A stretch of 64,000 nt of DNA, taken from assembly GCA_963786945.1 (NCBI GenBank), contig CAWBAO010000006.1, positions 434,001-498,000 on the forward strand, written 5' to 3'. The notes below the pieces were generated by a model that ran no database searches, was not told the origin of the DNA, and saw only the letters and a program-made list of their open reading frames with translations. Origin of the DNA: JADKCZ01 sp963786945. Lineage in GTDB: Bacteria > Myxococcota > Myxococcia > Myxococcales > Anaeromyxobacteraceae. Positions within the stretch are counted from its first letter, which is position 1. Every line of letters begins with the position of its first letter. Positions 41,936-52,092 of this stretch are shown piece by piece. Position numbers and translations under genes: made by a program.

Positions 41936-43106
41936 ATGAAGGTCATGACGGTGGTCGGGACCGTCCGGAGATCGTAAAGCTCAGCCGGGTGATCGCCGCT
42001 ACTCGACCAGCACACCGACCACGTGCTGGTCCACACCGGGCAGAACTTTGAATCATGAACTAATGAGGTGTTCTTTAAGGAACTGGAACCGGGAAGCCCG
42101 ATCACTTCCTGAAGCGCGCGAAAGGGTGGCCGAAACGATCGGGCAGGTGATCGTCGCGCGCCGACGACGTGATGGCAAGCGTAAATCCCGACGCGTTGCT
42201 GATTCTACGGTGACACCAACAGCGCTCTATCCGTGGATCTGGGCCAAACGCCGTAAGATTCCGATCTTCCACATGGAGGCCGGCAATCGTTGTTTCGACC
42301 AGCGCGTGCCTGAAAAGACAGATAATCAAGATCGTCGACCACACCAAGTGACATTAATATGCCTCTTTACGGAGCACTGCGCGACGATATCTGTTGAGGG
42401 AAGGGTTATGACCAGAGACTTTGTAATCAAGACCGGCTCGTCCAATGCGTGAGGTGCTTCGAGTACTACAGGTACCGGCATTTTCGATCGCTTCAGCGGG
42501 TACTATCGCAACTGAAACTATCCCACCCTGCGAGTTACTTTCTGTTGCCAGCAGTCATCGCAAGAAGAATGTGGATAGCCCCGAAAACCTGAGGGTCGCT
42601 GCTCGATACCCTCCATATGCACTCGCACAACACTTACAAAACAGCCGATCACTTTTTGACTCATCCGCGGACCCGCAAAACGACTCTCAGAAAGCGTCTG
42701 CACCCGGGCAAGACCTCGGATGGAATTCACTCGTTTCGGTTTTATAAAGCCTTTGGGTTTTCTTCGATTACATTCACCTGCAGCAGCACGCTGCAATGCG
42801 TTCTCTCGGACAGCGGCACGCTGTACAGAGGAATCGGCGTATACTGAACTTCCCCGCCGTGACTCTCCGGCAGGCACACGAGCGACCTGAAGGCATGGAC
42901 GAAGGCACGCTGGTGATGTGTGGGTTGCAGGCGTTTCGAGCAGGTGTTGCAGGCTCGTTGCTGTCGTCAGGCCGCCATTTTTACAATCGCGTCTTCGAGG
43001 TGCCGGTGGACTATGATAACTCGAAATGTCTCGAAAAGAAGGTTGCGCGCATGTCATCCTAAGCTATGTGGACTACGTGAACCGTACAGTCTGGCGGCGC
43101 GCATAG
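41936..43106 (+). CDS. WecB-like UDP-sugar 2-epimerase, FnlC/WbvD/CapG type (heavily frameshifted)
   Basis: Third enzyme of the cassette, epimerising C2 of the UDP-6-deoxy-L-HexNAc. Pieces in order: MKVMTVVGT then RPEIVKLSRVIA, DHVLVHTGQNF, ADDVMASVNPDALLI, IWAKRRKIPIFHMEAGNRCF, ENVDSPENLR, then SDSGTL, NFPAVTLRQAHERPEGMDEG and SYVDYVNRTVW before TAG 43104-43106. At least ten frame changes, the densest in the window, with local base use less regular than its neighbours. Either this stretch has poor consensus or the gene is decaying. Confidence 0.68.
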
Positions 43107-43111
43107 GTGTC

Positions 43112-44287
43112 ATGCGGATCCTGGCCCTCATCGACGGCTACCTCCCTGGCTACAAGCACGGGGGACCCGTGCAGTCGCTCGCCAACATGGTCGCGAGGAT
43201 GGGTGACTATTATCAGTTCTGCATCTACGGAACCGTGACCTAATCGAGGGGAGTCTGCCCCGTACCCGGGCATTCGATTAAGACGCATGGAACCGTGTGG
43301 GTGGCGCCCAGGTCTTCTACGGAAGACCAGGTCAGTCCAGCTTGCTTCACCTTTGGCGACTGATCCGGGAGGTTCAGCCAGACGTCTTGTACGCGAACAG
43401 CTTCTTCGCCAGGAACACGATAAGGTCCCTGGTACTGAATCGCCTGGGTCTCCTTCGCATCCCCATGGTGATCGCGCCGCGCGGAGAGGCTGCAACCTCT
43501 GCTTTACTGATCAAGCGCCGTCGCAAGCAGGTCTTCCTTTGGCTCGGGGGAGTACTCCGCCTCTTCAGTGGCGTCATATGGCAGGCATCCACTGACATGG
43601 AGGCCGACGACATTCGTGCCTCTTTCGACAACGGGCGAGGTGTGGTGGTAGCCCAGAACGTCTTGGTGGCACCCGACCTGGTTGGTGGTCCCACCATCGG
43701 TGTCGACGCTCTGGAGCGGAAGAAGGAGTCCGGAGAAGTGCGGCTGGTCTTCATTTCACGAATCACTCGAATGAAGAACCTGGCGAAGGCCCTGCTCACG
43801 CGTGGTGGGCGGCCTCCGCGGGCGAGTCGTCTTTGACATCTACGGACCGATTCATGAGCCGGAGTACTGGGCGGAATGCCAGGCGATAGCCACCCAGCGC
43901 AATCAAGGCGTCCAGATCCAGTACCAGGGTCCGCTGGCTTCTACGGAAGTCGGGCCCACCTTCGCCAGGTACCACTTCTCCGTGCTACCTACCCTGGGAG
44001 AGAGCTTCGGCCATGCGAATTTTTAGTTTCTGAGGAGCAGGCGCGAGTGGTCCTGAGGCGCCGCGACCTGGGGCCTCTTTGAGGGTGGGAGGCGCAGGCC
44101 CTTCTCTCTCGCTCGACGACGAGGATGGTGGGCGAAAGCACTTCAATCCTGCGTTGACATGTCAGCCGAAGCCTATGTTCGTTACTCGCATGCAGCCTCA
44201 GAGCTGGCCAGTCGCACGGCGGAGCAGTCATTGGCATTACGCCAGAATGCCGCCCTGTTCGAGACGGCTGTAGCCCTGGCCGTTTGA
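43112..44287 (+). CDS. GT4 family glycosyltransferase (frameshifted)
   Basis: Joined frames: MRILALIDGYLPGYKHGGPV, QSLANMVARMGDYYQF, LIREVQPDVLYANSFFARNT, IPMVIAPRGEAATSAL, VRLVFISRITRMKNLAKAL, VFDIYGPIHEPEYWAECQAI and FSVLPTLGESFGHAIFEFL (the E-x7-E region), ending NAALFETAVALAV at TGA 44285-44287. The GGPV near the N-terminus and PTLGESFGHA are typical of GT4 enzymes of colanic-acid-type loci. It follows the epimerase gene by five bases. Confidence 0.8.
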
Positions 44288-44602
44288 GCCTCGGGCAGGT
44301 CCAGGAAGGCCCCTCCAGTGACAGGTGGCAACTGCGGGCGACGCCAGTCGGTACCGGTCCTGTCAGAGGTGGCCCGTCCAACTCCAAGGTGAAGGCGCGC
44401 AGCCGCCTCCTCACCACATCGGTCCCGCTCGGCGATTGGGCCCGGCAGGCCTTCGACGGGACCTACGATTGCCCACACCGGACCAGGGCCCTGGGTGCGC
44501 TTCTCTCCGACCTCGCCGGGCGCTGATTCCGCCACCATTTCATGGACGTGTCCGTGGCGTCGCGTATGCTGTGGGTCCGCGTAAACGAGGAGAGAGAAGC
44601 AA
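44288..44602. other. Gap with no recognisable gene; GC returns to host level
   Basis: Between the last low-GC glycosyltransferase and the wecA-type gene. No protein family, RNA or repeat is recognisable in either strand. The base composition changes here from the lower-GC island back to the high-GC host pattern. A purine-rich ribosome site (GAGGAGAGAGAAG) lies at its right end for the TTG start at 44603. Confidence 0.5.
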
Positions 44603-46199
44603 TTGCGAACCGCCGCCGTCGCCTTCGTCTCAGCCACGCTCGTGGGCGCCACCCTGACGCCCGTGGTGCGCGACGCGGCGCTGCGCTCCGGCCTCCTCGA
44701 CCACGGCCTCAGCTCACGCAAGGTCCACGGCAAGGCCATCCCTCGCCTCGGCGGCGTCGCCATCGTCGTCGCCTTCTTCGCGCCGCTGGCCGCCCTCTTC
44801 TTCGTCAACAGCGAGCACCGGCGAGCAGTTCTGGGCGCACCCGCGGCGGCCGGCGCCCTCTTCGTCGGCGGCCTCGCCATCGCAGCCCTGGGCATCCTCG
44901 ACGACCTCAAAGGCAGCGGCGCCAGGACAAGCTCGCCGTCCAGTTCGCCGTCGCCGCCGGCATGTACGCGCCCGGCTACCGCATCGACCAGATCGCGAGC
45001 CGTTCGGGCCGCCCCTCCAGCTCGGCCTGCTCGCCCTCCCCTTCACCATGCTCTGGATCGTCGGGGTCATCAACGCCATGAACCTCATCGACGGGCTCGA
45101 CGGCCTCGCCGGCGGCGTGGCGCTCTTCGCCGTGGCCACCACCTTCGCGCTGGCGGCCGTCCAGCGGCGACCCGCTCATGATCCTCTTCACCGCCGCCCT
45201 GGCCGGCGCCATCCTCGGGTTCCTCTTCTACAACTTCAACCCGGCCACCATCTTCATGGGCGACACCGGGACGATGTTCCTCGGCTTCGTCCTCGCCGCC
45301 ACCTCCATCCACGCCAGCCAGAAGTCCACCACCGTGGTCGCCCTCCTCGTCCCCATCGTGGCGCTCGGCCTCCCGATCGTCGACACGCCCCTGGCCATGG
45401 CGCGCCGGGCATTGCGCGGCACGCCCCCTTCTCCGCCGACGCGGCCACATCCACCACCGGCTGCTGGACCCGGCCTCTCCCACCGGCAGGCCGTGCTCGT
45501 CATCTACCTGGGCGCGGCGCTCTTCGGGGGCGCGGCGCTGCTGCTCAGCTTCTCGCGGGGCTCGGCTCCGCGGCGCTGGTCCTTACGGGGGTCGCCGCCC
45601 TGGCCTTCGTGGCGCTCCAGGCCCTCGGCTTCGTGGACCTCGCCAAGGCGCAGGAGGCCCTGGTGGACCGGCGCCGGAACCTCGACCTGCGGGCCGCCGT
45701 CGACCGGGCTGGTGAGCGGCTGCGCGCCACCTCGGTGCCGCAGGGTGTCTGGGAGATCGTCCGTGACGCGGCGCCTGTCTTCGGTGCGGTCGGCGTCGGC
45801 CTCACGCTGGGCCGGCTGGCGGGGCGCTCGGACGAGGGCACCTGGAGCCACGGTCTCGATGACCTGCCTCCCGACGCGCTGCGGGCCCGCTACGGCCTCA
45901 TCGCCGAGCGGCCCGGGGACAATCACCTCGACCTGGCCTGGACCGACGGCCGCGACGCCGTCCACCGCGACGTGGAGATCGCCGTCGAGCTGCTCTGCGA
46001 GCACGTGTCCGAGGCCCTCGACCGCATCGAGCGCGACCTGGACCAGGCACCGGCGGCCAGCGTGATCACCCTGAGGCCATCCCCGCCATCGGTGCCGCCA
46101 ACCGACCCGCGGACACCGGCTCCTGAGACCGGGGCGCATCCCACATCGTGGGCGGTTCGTTGCCACTTCAACTTGATGCGCCGGGCGTGCTCACGGTAA
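44603..46199 (+). CDS. wecA: WecA/WbpL-type polyprenyl-phosphate sugar-1-phosphate transferase (frameshifted)
   Basis: Initiating transferase that puts a HexNAc-1-phosphate on undecaprenyl phosphate. Motifs of the MraY/WecA family: RKVHGKAIPRLGGVAIVVAF, GILDDLKGS, NAMNLIDGLDGLAGGVALF, FNPATIFMGDTGTMFLGFVL and, in another frame, the GHIHHRLLD motif. A C-terminal extension of about 200 residues (DRRRNLDLRAAVDRAGERLR; VWEIVRDAAPVFGAVGVGL) resembles nothing I know. TTG start at 44603. Frame changes near 44935, 45015, 45170, 45445 and 45560. Confidence 0.85.
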
Positions 46200-46224
46200 A
46201 GACTCGATCCCGCCTCGCACCGCC

Positions 46225-46770
46225 ATGATCAATCGCATCCTGGTCCTCTGCACCGGCAACATCTGCCGGAGCCCCATGGCCGAAGCCCTGCTCAGGGCTC
46301 GCCTGGCCGAGCTGCGCCCGGCATCCCACGTCTCCTCCGCCGGCCTCGCCGCGCTGGTGGGCCAGCCGGCCGATCCCATGGCCGTCGCCCTGCTGGCCGA
46401 GCGCGGGCTCGACCTCTCCGCCCACCGGGCGCGGCAGGTCACCCCGGAGCTGGTCTCCGCCGCCGACCTCATCCTGGTCATGGAGGCCGCGCAGCAGCGC
46501 CACCTGGAGCTGCTGGCCCCCTCGGCGCGCGGGCGCGTCCACCGGCTCGGCGGCTTCGGTGACTTCGACGTCGCCGATCCGTTCCGCCAGGGCCGTCGCC
46601 AGTTCGAGCGGACGCTCTCGCAGATCGACCGCGGCCTTGCTGACTTCGAGCGCACCTTCTGGGCGGGGTCCGCAGGCCACCGCGCCTCGCAGCCGGCGAG
46701 AGGGGCCGGGGATGACCCGACCCGCCCCCACGCTGGCGCCGGTACCGCCGCCCGCTCCGCCAGCCCCTGA
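46225..46770 (+). CDS. Low-molecular-weight protein-tyrosine phosphatase (Wzb-like)
   Basis: 181 residues. The P-loop LCTGNICRSPMAEALLR (CX5R) and the general-acid region DVADPFRQGRRQFE are both present, so it should be active. In Wzx/Wzy loci such enzymes dephosphorylate the tyrosine tail of Wzc. The wzc-type gene follows and overlaps it. The C-terminal 35 residues overlap that gene and are low-complexity, so the true end may be earlier. Confidence 0.9.
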   Translation: MINRILVLCTGNICRSPMAEALLRARLAELRPASHVSSAGLAALVGQPADPMAVALLAERGLDLSAHRARQVTPELVSAADLILVMEAAQQRHLELLAPSARGRVHRLGGFGDFDVADPFRQGRRQFERTLSQIDRGLADFERTFWAGSAGHRASQPARGAGDDPTRPHAGAGTAARSASP

Positions 46771-48921
46771 GCTCGAGCCGCCCGACGGGGCCCTGGACCT
46801 CGCCGAGCACCTCCACGTCATCCTCGACGCGCGCTGGCTCGTGCTGGGCGCCGTCGCCGCGGCGCTCGCCCTGGGTGGCGCCTGGGCCTGGCTCGCCACC
46901 CCCATCTACCGCTCCGACGTCCTCATCCAGGTGGAGGACAAGAAGGCCGGCATGGGCGCGCTCGGCGACATCGCCGGCGTGCTGGGCGACACGGCCACCC
47001 CGGCCGAGACCGAGATCGAGATCATCCGCTCCCGCAGCGTCGTCGGCGCCGTGGTCGATTCCCTGCACCTCGACGTGGTGGCCGAGCCAGCCCGCCTGCC
47101 GGTCCTCGGCCGCGCTCTGGCCCGCCGCCACGAGGGCGACTCGGTCGCCGCGGCGCCGGTCGGGCTCGGGCGGTACGGCTGGGGCGGCGAGACCCTGCGG
47201 GTCGACCGACTCGAGGTGCCGCCAGCCCTGCTCGGCGAGAAGCTCACGCTTGTGGCCGGCGAGGCCGGCCGCTTCGAGTCCTCGCTCCCGGCGGGACTCG
47301 CTCGGCGCCGGCATGGTCGGCGCCCCGGTCACCGGCGGCGGCGTGACCCTGCTCGTCTCGGAGCTGCGCGCCCGGCCCGGCACGCGCTTCCGCCTCGTCC
47401 GCCGCTCCCGCGAGGCGGCCATCAAGGACCTGCAGGACGAGCTGCGCGTCCCGAGAAGGGCAAGAAGACCGGCATCCTCATCGTGTCGCTCGAGGGGCCG
47501 GACCGCGACCGCCTCGCCGCCACTCTCGACGCCCTGGCCGCCGCCTACCTGCGCCAGAACATCGAGCGCAAGGCCGCCGAGGCCGGCAAGACGCTCCAGT
47601 TCCTCGAGACCCAGCTGCCGCAGGTCCACGCCAGCCTGGAGGCCGCCGAGGCCGAGCTGGAGCGCTACCAGCTCGGCAAGGGCGGCCTCGACGTCAGCCT
47701 GGCCACCCAGGCCATGGTGGCCCGCTCGGTCGAGGTGGAGAAGGCCTCCTCCGAGCTGCAGGTGGAGGCCGCCGCGCTCGGCCAGCGCTTCACCGAGAAC
47801 CACCCGGCGGTGAAGACCATCCAGGACAAGCTGCGCCGGCTCGACGCCGAGCGCACCGCCATCGAGGCCCGGCTCAAGGCGCTCCCGAGGCCGAGCTGGA
47901 GAGCGCCCGCCGGCTGCGCGACGTCAAGGTCAAGAACGAGCTCTACCTGGCGCTCCTCAACCGGGCCCAGGAGCTGAAGGTGGTCAAGGAGGGGACGCTC
48001 GGCAACGTGCGCATCCTCGACCCCGCCCTCCGCGCCGACGAGCCCTTCTCGCCGCAGCCGGCGCGGATCCTCGGGCTGGCGCTGCTGCTCGGCCTCATCG
48101 GCGGCGTCGGCCTGGCCCTGGCGCGCCGCGCCCTCGACCAGGGGGTCGAGGACCCCAATCAGCTGGAGCGGGTCGTCGGCATCCCGGTCTTCGCCAGCGT
48201 CCCCTTCAGCAAGGCCGAGGCGGAGCGCGTCGGCTCGCCCGCCAGGGCCCTCCCGCTGCTGGCGGTGGCGGAGCCCCGTGACCTGGCGGTGGAGAGCCTG
48301 CGCAACCTGCGCACCGCGCTCCAGTTCTCGCTCTTCGAGTCCGGCTCCAGGGTGGTGTCGGTGAGCGGGCCGGCGCCCGGCGTCGGCAAGTCCTTCGTCA
48401 TCGCCAACCTGGGCCACCTCCTGGCCGAGGCCGGCAAGCGGGTGGTGCTGGTGGACGCCGACATCCGCCGCGGCACGCTCCACCGGCTCTTCGGGCTGGA
48501 CCGCGGGCTCGGCCTGGCCGACGTCATCGCCGGGGCGCCGCTCGACCAGGCGCTGCACGAGACCGCCCAGCCGGGGTTGGTGCTGGTGACCAGCGGCACG
48601 CTGCCGCCCAACCCGGCCGAGCTGCTCTCCAGCGACCGCCTCGGGCAGCTCGTCGCCGAGCTGGCGGAGCGCTTCGACCTCGTGCTCCTCGACACCCCGC
48701 CGGTGCTGGCGGTCACCGACGCCGCGCTGGTGGCGAGGCACGCCGGCGTGAACCTGCTGGTGGCCCGGTCCGGCCAGCACCGGCTCCGCGAGCTCACCGC
48801 CGCGCTCCGGTCGCTCGGGCGCAACGGCATCCGGGTCAACGGCTTCGTCCTGAACGGCGTGCGGCTCGACCGCGGCCTGGGGCGGCGCAGCGCCTATCAC
48901 TACCAGTACAAGTACCAGTGA
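46712..48921 (+). CDS. Polysaccharide co-polymerase/tyrosine autokinase 2 (Wzc-type; frameshifted)
   Basis: About 735 residues. Wzz domain with helix 1 (WLVLGAVAAALALGGAWAW), YRSDVLIQVEDKKAGMGALG, a periplasmic region with IVSLEGPDRDRLAATLDALA and a coiled coil (GKTLQFLETQLPQVHASLEA), helix 2 (ILGLALLLGLIGGVGLALA), then the kinase: EPRDLAVESLRNLRTALQF, Walker A GPAPGVGKSFV, Walker A' VVLVDADIRRG, and LVLLDTPPVLAVTDA. The tail AYHYQYKYQ is the tyrosine cluster. Frame changes near 47300, 47455 and 47885. The E. coli Wzc layout is closer here than in kinase 1, and the phosphatase gene is adjacent. Confidence 0.9.
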
Positions 48922-48962
48922 GCGCGGCCCGGGGGGCCGGGGCGTGGCCGGCTGGTGCCGGC

Positions 48963-50292
48963 TCAGGCCTTCACCACCCGGCACGGCGCCTGGCCGGACG
49001 GGAAGAGCGGCCCGACCAGGTTGCGCGAGTCCACCACCAGCCGCACCCGCTGGTAGAGCCCGGCCTGCTTGAACTGCTCGTGGGCGGTGGAGACCACCAC
49101 CGCGTCGTAGGCGGCGAAGGCCTCGGCCGTGCACGGCACCGACTCCAGGCCGAGGTCGTACTTGCGGGTCCGGTGGGTCTTCGGGAAGAACGGGTCGCAG
49201 TAGTCCACCCGGGCCCCGAGCTCCTGCAGCAGCTCCAGGATCTCGTAGGACGGCGACTCGCGGTCGTCGTCCACGTTGGCCTTGTAGGCCAGCCCCAGCA
49301 CCAGCACCCGCGAGCCCTTGAGCGCCTTGCCGTCCTCGTTGAGGGCGTGCATCGACCTTGTCGACCACGTAGCTGCGGCATCCGGGTGTTGATCTCGCCG
49401 GCCAGCTCGATGAAGCGGGTCCACTCGCCGTACTCGGCCGCCTTCCACGACAGGTAGAACGGGTCGATCGGGATGCAGTGCCCGCCCAGCCCGGGCCCCG
49501 GGTAGAAGGGCATGAAGCCGAACGGCTTGGTGCTGGCCGCCTCGATCACCTCCCAGACGTCGATGCCCATGCGGTCGAAGAGCATCTTCAGCTCGTTGAC
49601 CAGCGCGATGTTGACCGAGCGGAAGATGTTCTCGAGCAGCTTGGACGCCTCGGCCACGCGCGAGGACGAGACCGGCACCACCTTGTCGAGGCCGGCGGCG
49701 TAGAGGGCCACCGCGGCCTCGGTGGACGGCGCGGTTCACCCCGCCCACCACCTTGGGGATGGGCGTGGTGCTGAAGTCCTTGCGTTGCCCGGGTCCTCGC
49801 GCTCCGGCGAGAAGGCCAGCAGGAAGTCCTCGGGGCAGTCGCAGGCCGCTCTTCTCCAGGATGGGCAGCACCTCGCCGTCGGTGGTGCCCGGGTAGGTGG
49901 TGGACTCGAGGACGACCAGCTGCCCCGGCCGCAGGCGCTTGGCGATCTCCGCCGCGGTCCGGTGGATGTAGGAGTTGTCCGGCTCGCGGTGCGGGCCGAG
50001 CGGGGTGGGGACGCAGATGATGATGGCGTCGCAGTCGCGCGAGCCGCTCGAAGTCGGTGGTGGCCTCGAACCGGCCGCTGGCCGCGGCCGGCTTCACCCG
50101 CTCCGGGCCGATGTGCTTGATGTACGACTCGCCGCGGCCGAGCGCGTCGACCTTGGCCGGGTCGACGTCGAGGCCGGTCACCGGGAAGCCGGCCTCGCAG
50201 AAGACCAGCGCCAGCGGCAGCCCCACGTAGCCCTGGCCGATGACGCCCACGCGCGCGGTGCGCTCCTTCACCTTCGTCAGCACGTTCGACAC
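48963..50292 (-). CDS. Nucleotide-sugar dehydrogenase, WbpA/WbpO/TviB type (frameshifted)
   Basis: Makes a UDP-HexNAc uronate from UDP-GlcNAc or UDP-GalNAc by analogy. Motifs: ARVGVIGQGYVGLPLALVFC, GLDVDPAKVDAL, ENIFRSVNIALVNELKML, PFGFMPFYPGPGLGGHCIPI with catalytic Cys, DPFYLSW, and VLVLGLAYKANVDDDRESPS. GTG start 50292; stop 48963-48965. Frame changes near 50045, 49845, 49790, 49735 and 49360. Unlike the ugd paralogue, the catalytic-Cys site carries no intein. Confidence 0.88.
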
Positions 50293-50329
50293 GGTCCCCC
50301 CCGGGTGGCTCGAAACGACCGGGCGAAGT

Positions 50330-51967
50330 CTAGGGCGCACCGGGAGGCGGTGGAAGCGAATAGTGCCGATGGTTCCCTGGTCCATGATGTCGCAAGCCCC
50401 TCGGACAGGTCACCTGCACCGCTCCCCTGAAGTTCGGCTCGTTCCGCAGGCAGTCCCGGGTCCAGCGCCAGGCCGGGCCCAGCTCCAGCGACAGGTCGGC
50501 CCTGCCCAGGAACAGCACCTGCCGGTACCCGCCCGCCACCTCGACTCTGGTCGCGGCCCCGGCCCTGTTGGGGTCGATACGGCTCCAGTGACCTCCTCGT
50601 TGCGGGCCGTCCCCGATGAAGCCGCCGATCCGACCGCTCGCCGAGATCACGTCCACCGCCAGGAGCTGGGAGTCGCCGCCCGGCCGCCGCCGCCCCCAGC
50701 AGCTGGCCGGCGTGGGTGTAGTCCACCCCCTCACCGTGCGTGTACGAGACCGGCAGCCCCGACGGCGACGTCGGCGGGCGGATGTCGTGCAGGCTGGTCG
50801 CCTCGACCTGGACCCGGACCAGCCGGCCGCCGGCGGGCGGCAGCTTCTGGAAGCCCCCCACCCAGGCCTGGGTCCGTCCCGGGTCGCGCAGCAGCGCCGC
50901 CAGGCTGGCCGCCGTGTCGTCGCGGGCCCACTCCCCGTAGAGCTCGAAGCCCGCCTCGGGCATGACCCACCTGGCCCAGGCCGAGGTCACCTGGTTGTTG
51001 TCGGGGGTGTTGCCGCCGAAGGCACTCCCCAGGAAGGAGAGGTAGTGGTTCCCCTGGAGGCTCGACCACGACTCCACCACGGATCGCGCCGCGCCCAGGT
51101 AGAGGCCGGGGACCCACCTCGGCTGGTAGGTCAGCGCCAGCGCCGAGAACCAGGGGTGGCTGGAGGTCGAGACGTAGCGTGACCGCTCGAGCTGCCCCCA
51201 GAGCGCCAGCACCTCGAGCGAGCCGATGTAGATGTCCGCCGGCCGCGAGGTGCCCACGAACAGGTGGGGGAACCCCGGGGCGTTGGTCGCTGAGCACGAT
51301 GGCCTGGCGCAGGCCGGGGCCGAGCCAGAGGTTCTCGGTCGAGACGCCGCCGCCACGCCCCCGGCATCCACGCGCAGGTAGCTCGGCCCAGCGCGGCCGT
51401 GGCGAACGGGCCGGCCCCGAAGCGCTGCGGCACGTCGAGGCCGTCGCCGTACCAGGGGCTCTGGAAGGCCAGATTCCCACCCTGGCCGGTGGGCACGGTC
51501 TCGAACCAGTCGTTCTGCTGCCAGGCCACCTCGGGGGCCAGGGCGCCCGAGATCACGCCCCAGCGACCGGCCACGCCCACGCGCGCCTGCGTGGAGAAGC
51601 CGCGGCCGGCCCAGAGCAGGCCGTCGTTGCCGCCGGACGGGTACTGGCTGTTCCAGACCATCTCCAGGTGGGCTGGCAGGACCAGCCAGCCGCGCTCGGA
51701 CGGCGCCGGCTCCACCAGGCGCCCCAGCCAGCCGATGGCCTTCGCCTCGGCGCAGGCCGGCTGCACCCGGAAGCCGGCCCTGCGGATGAGCTGCGAGCTG
51801 GAGGGGCCGGCGCCGGCCAGCTCGGCCACGCGGGCCAGGTCGTCGTCGGGAGCGCCCAGCCCGTCCAGGAGGAGCACGCCGTCCGCGGTGCAGGCGGGCG
51901 GTTCCCCGGCCGCCGCCGGCCTGGCCAGCAGCGCCGTCAAGGCGAGCGCGGCGACGTGGGTGCGCAT
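50330..51967 (-). CDS. wzi: Capsule assembly protein Wzi-like outer-membrane protein (frameshifted)
   Basis: A signal peptide (MRTHVAALALTALLARPAAAG) is followed by a beta-barrel-type sequence with many alternating aromatic strands: LPAHLEMVWNSQYPSGGNDG, GRWGVISGALAPEVAWQQND, IYIGSLEVLALWGQLERSRY, HPWFSALALTYQPRWVPGLY, GSAFGGNTPDNNQV and EAGFELYGEWARDD. These fit the Wzi family, which anchors capsule to the outer membrane. Frame changes near 51290-51380 and 50690. The last 35 residues before 50330 are doubtful. It lies directly upstream of the dehydrogenase on the same strand. Confidence 0.78.
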
Positions 51968-52092
51968 GGGCGAACGGAGGGTATGCGAGGCGGGCGAGCG
52001 GCGTCCAGCCGGTGGCGCGCCATCCGGGGTCCACGCGGACCGAGCGTCAACCATTGATGGCCACCGGCCTGCGTGGTAGCCCGGGGGTCGAG

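Noticed and set aside
44182..44910. A 242-codon minus-strand frame over the gap at 44.3-44.6 kb
   Set aside because: It extends across the start of the wecA-type gene and the end of the GT4 gene, and its translation resembles no family.
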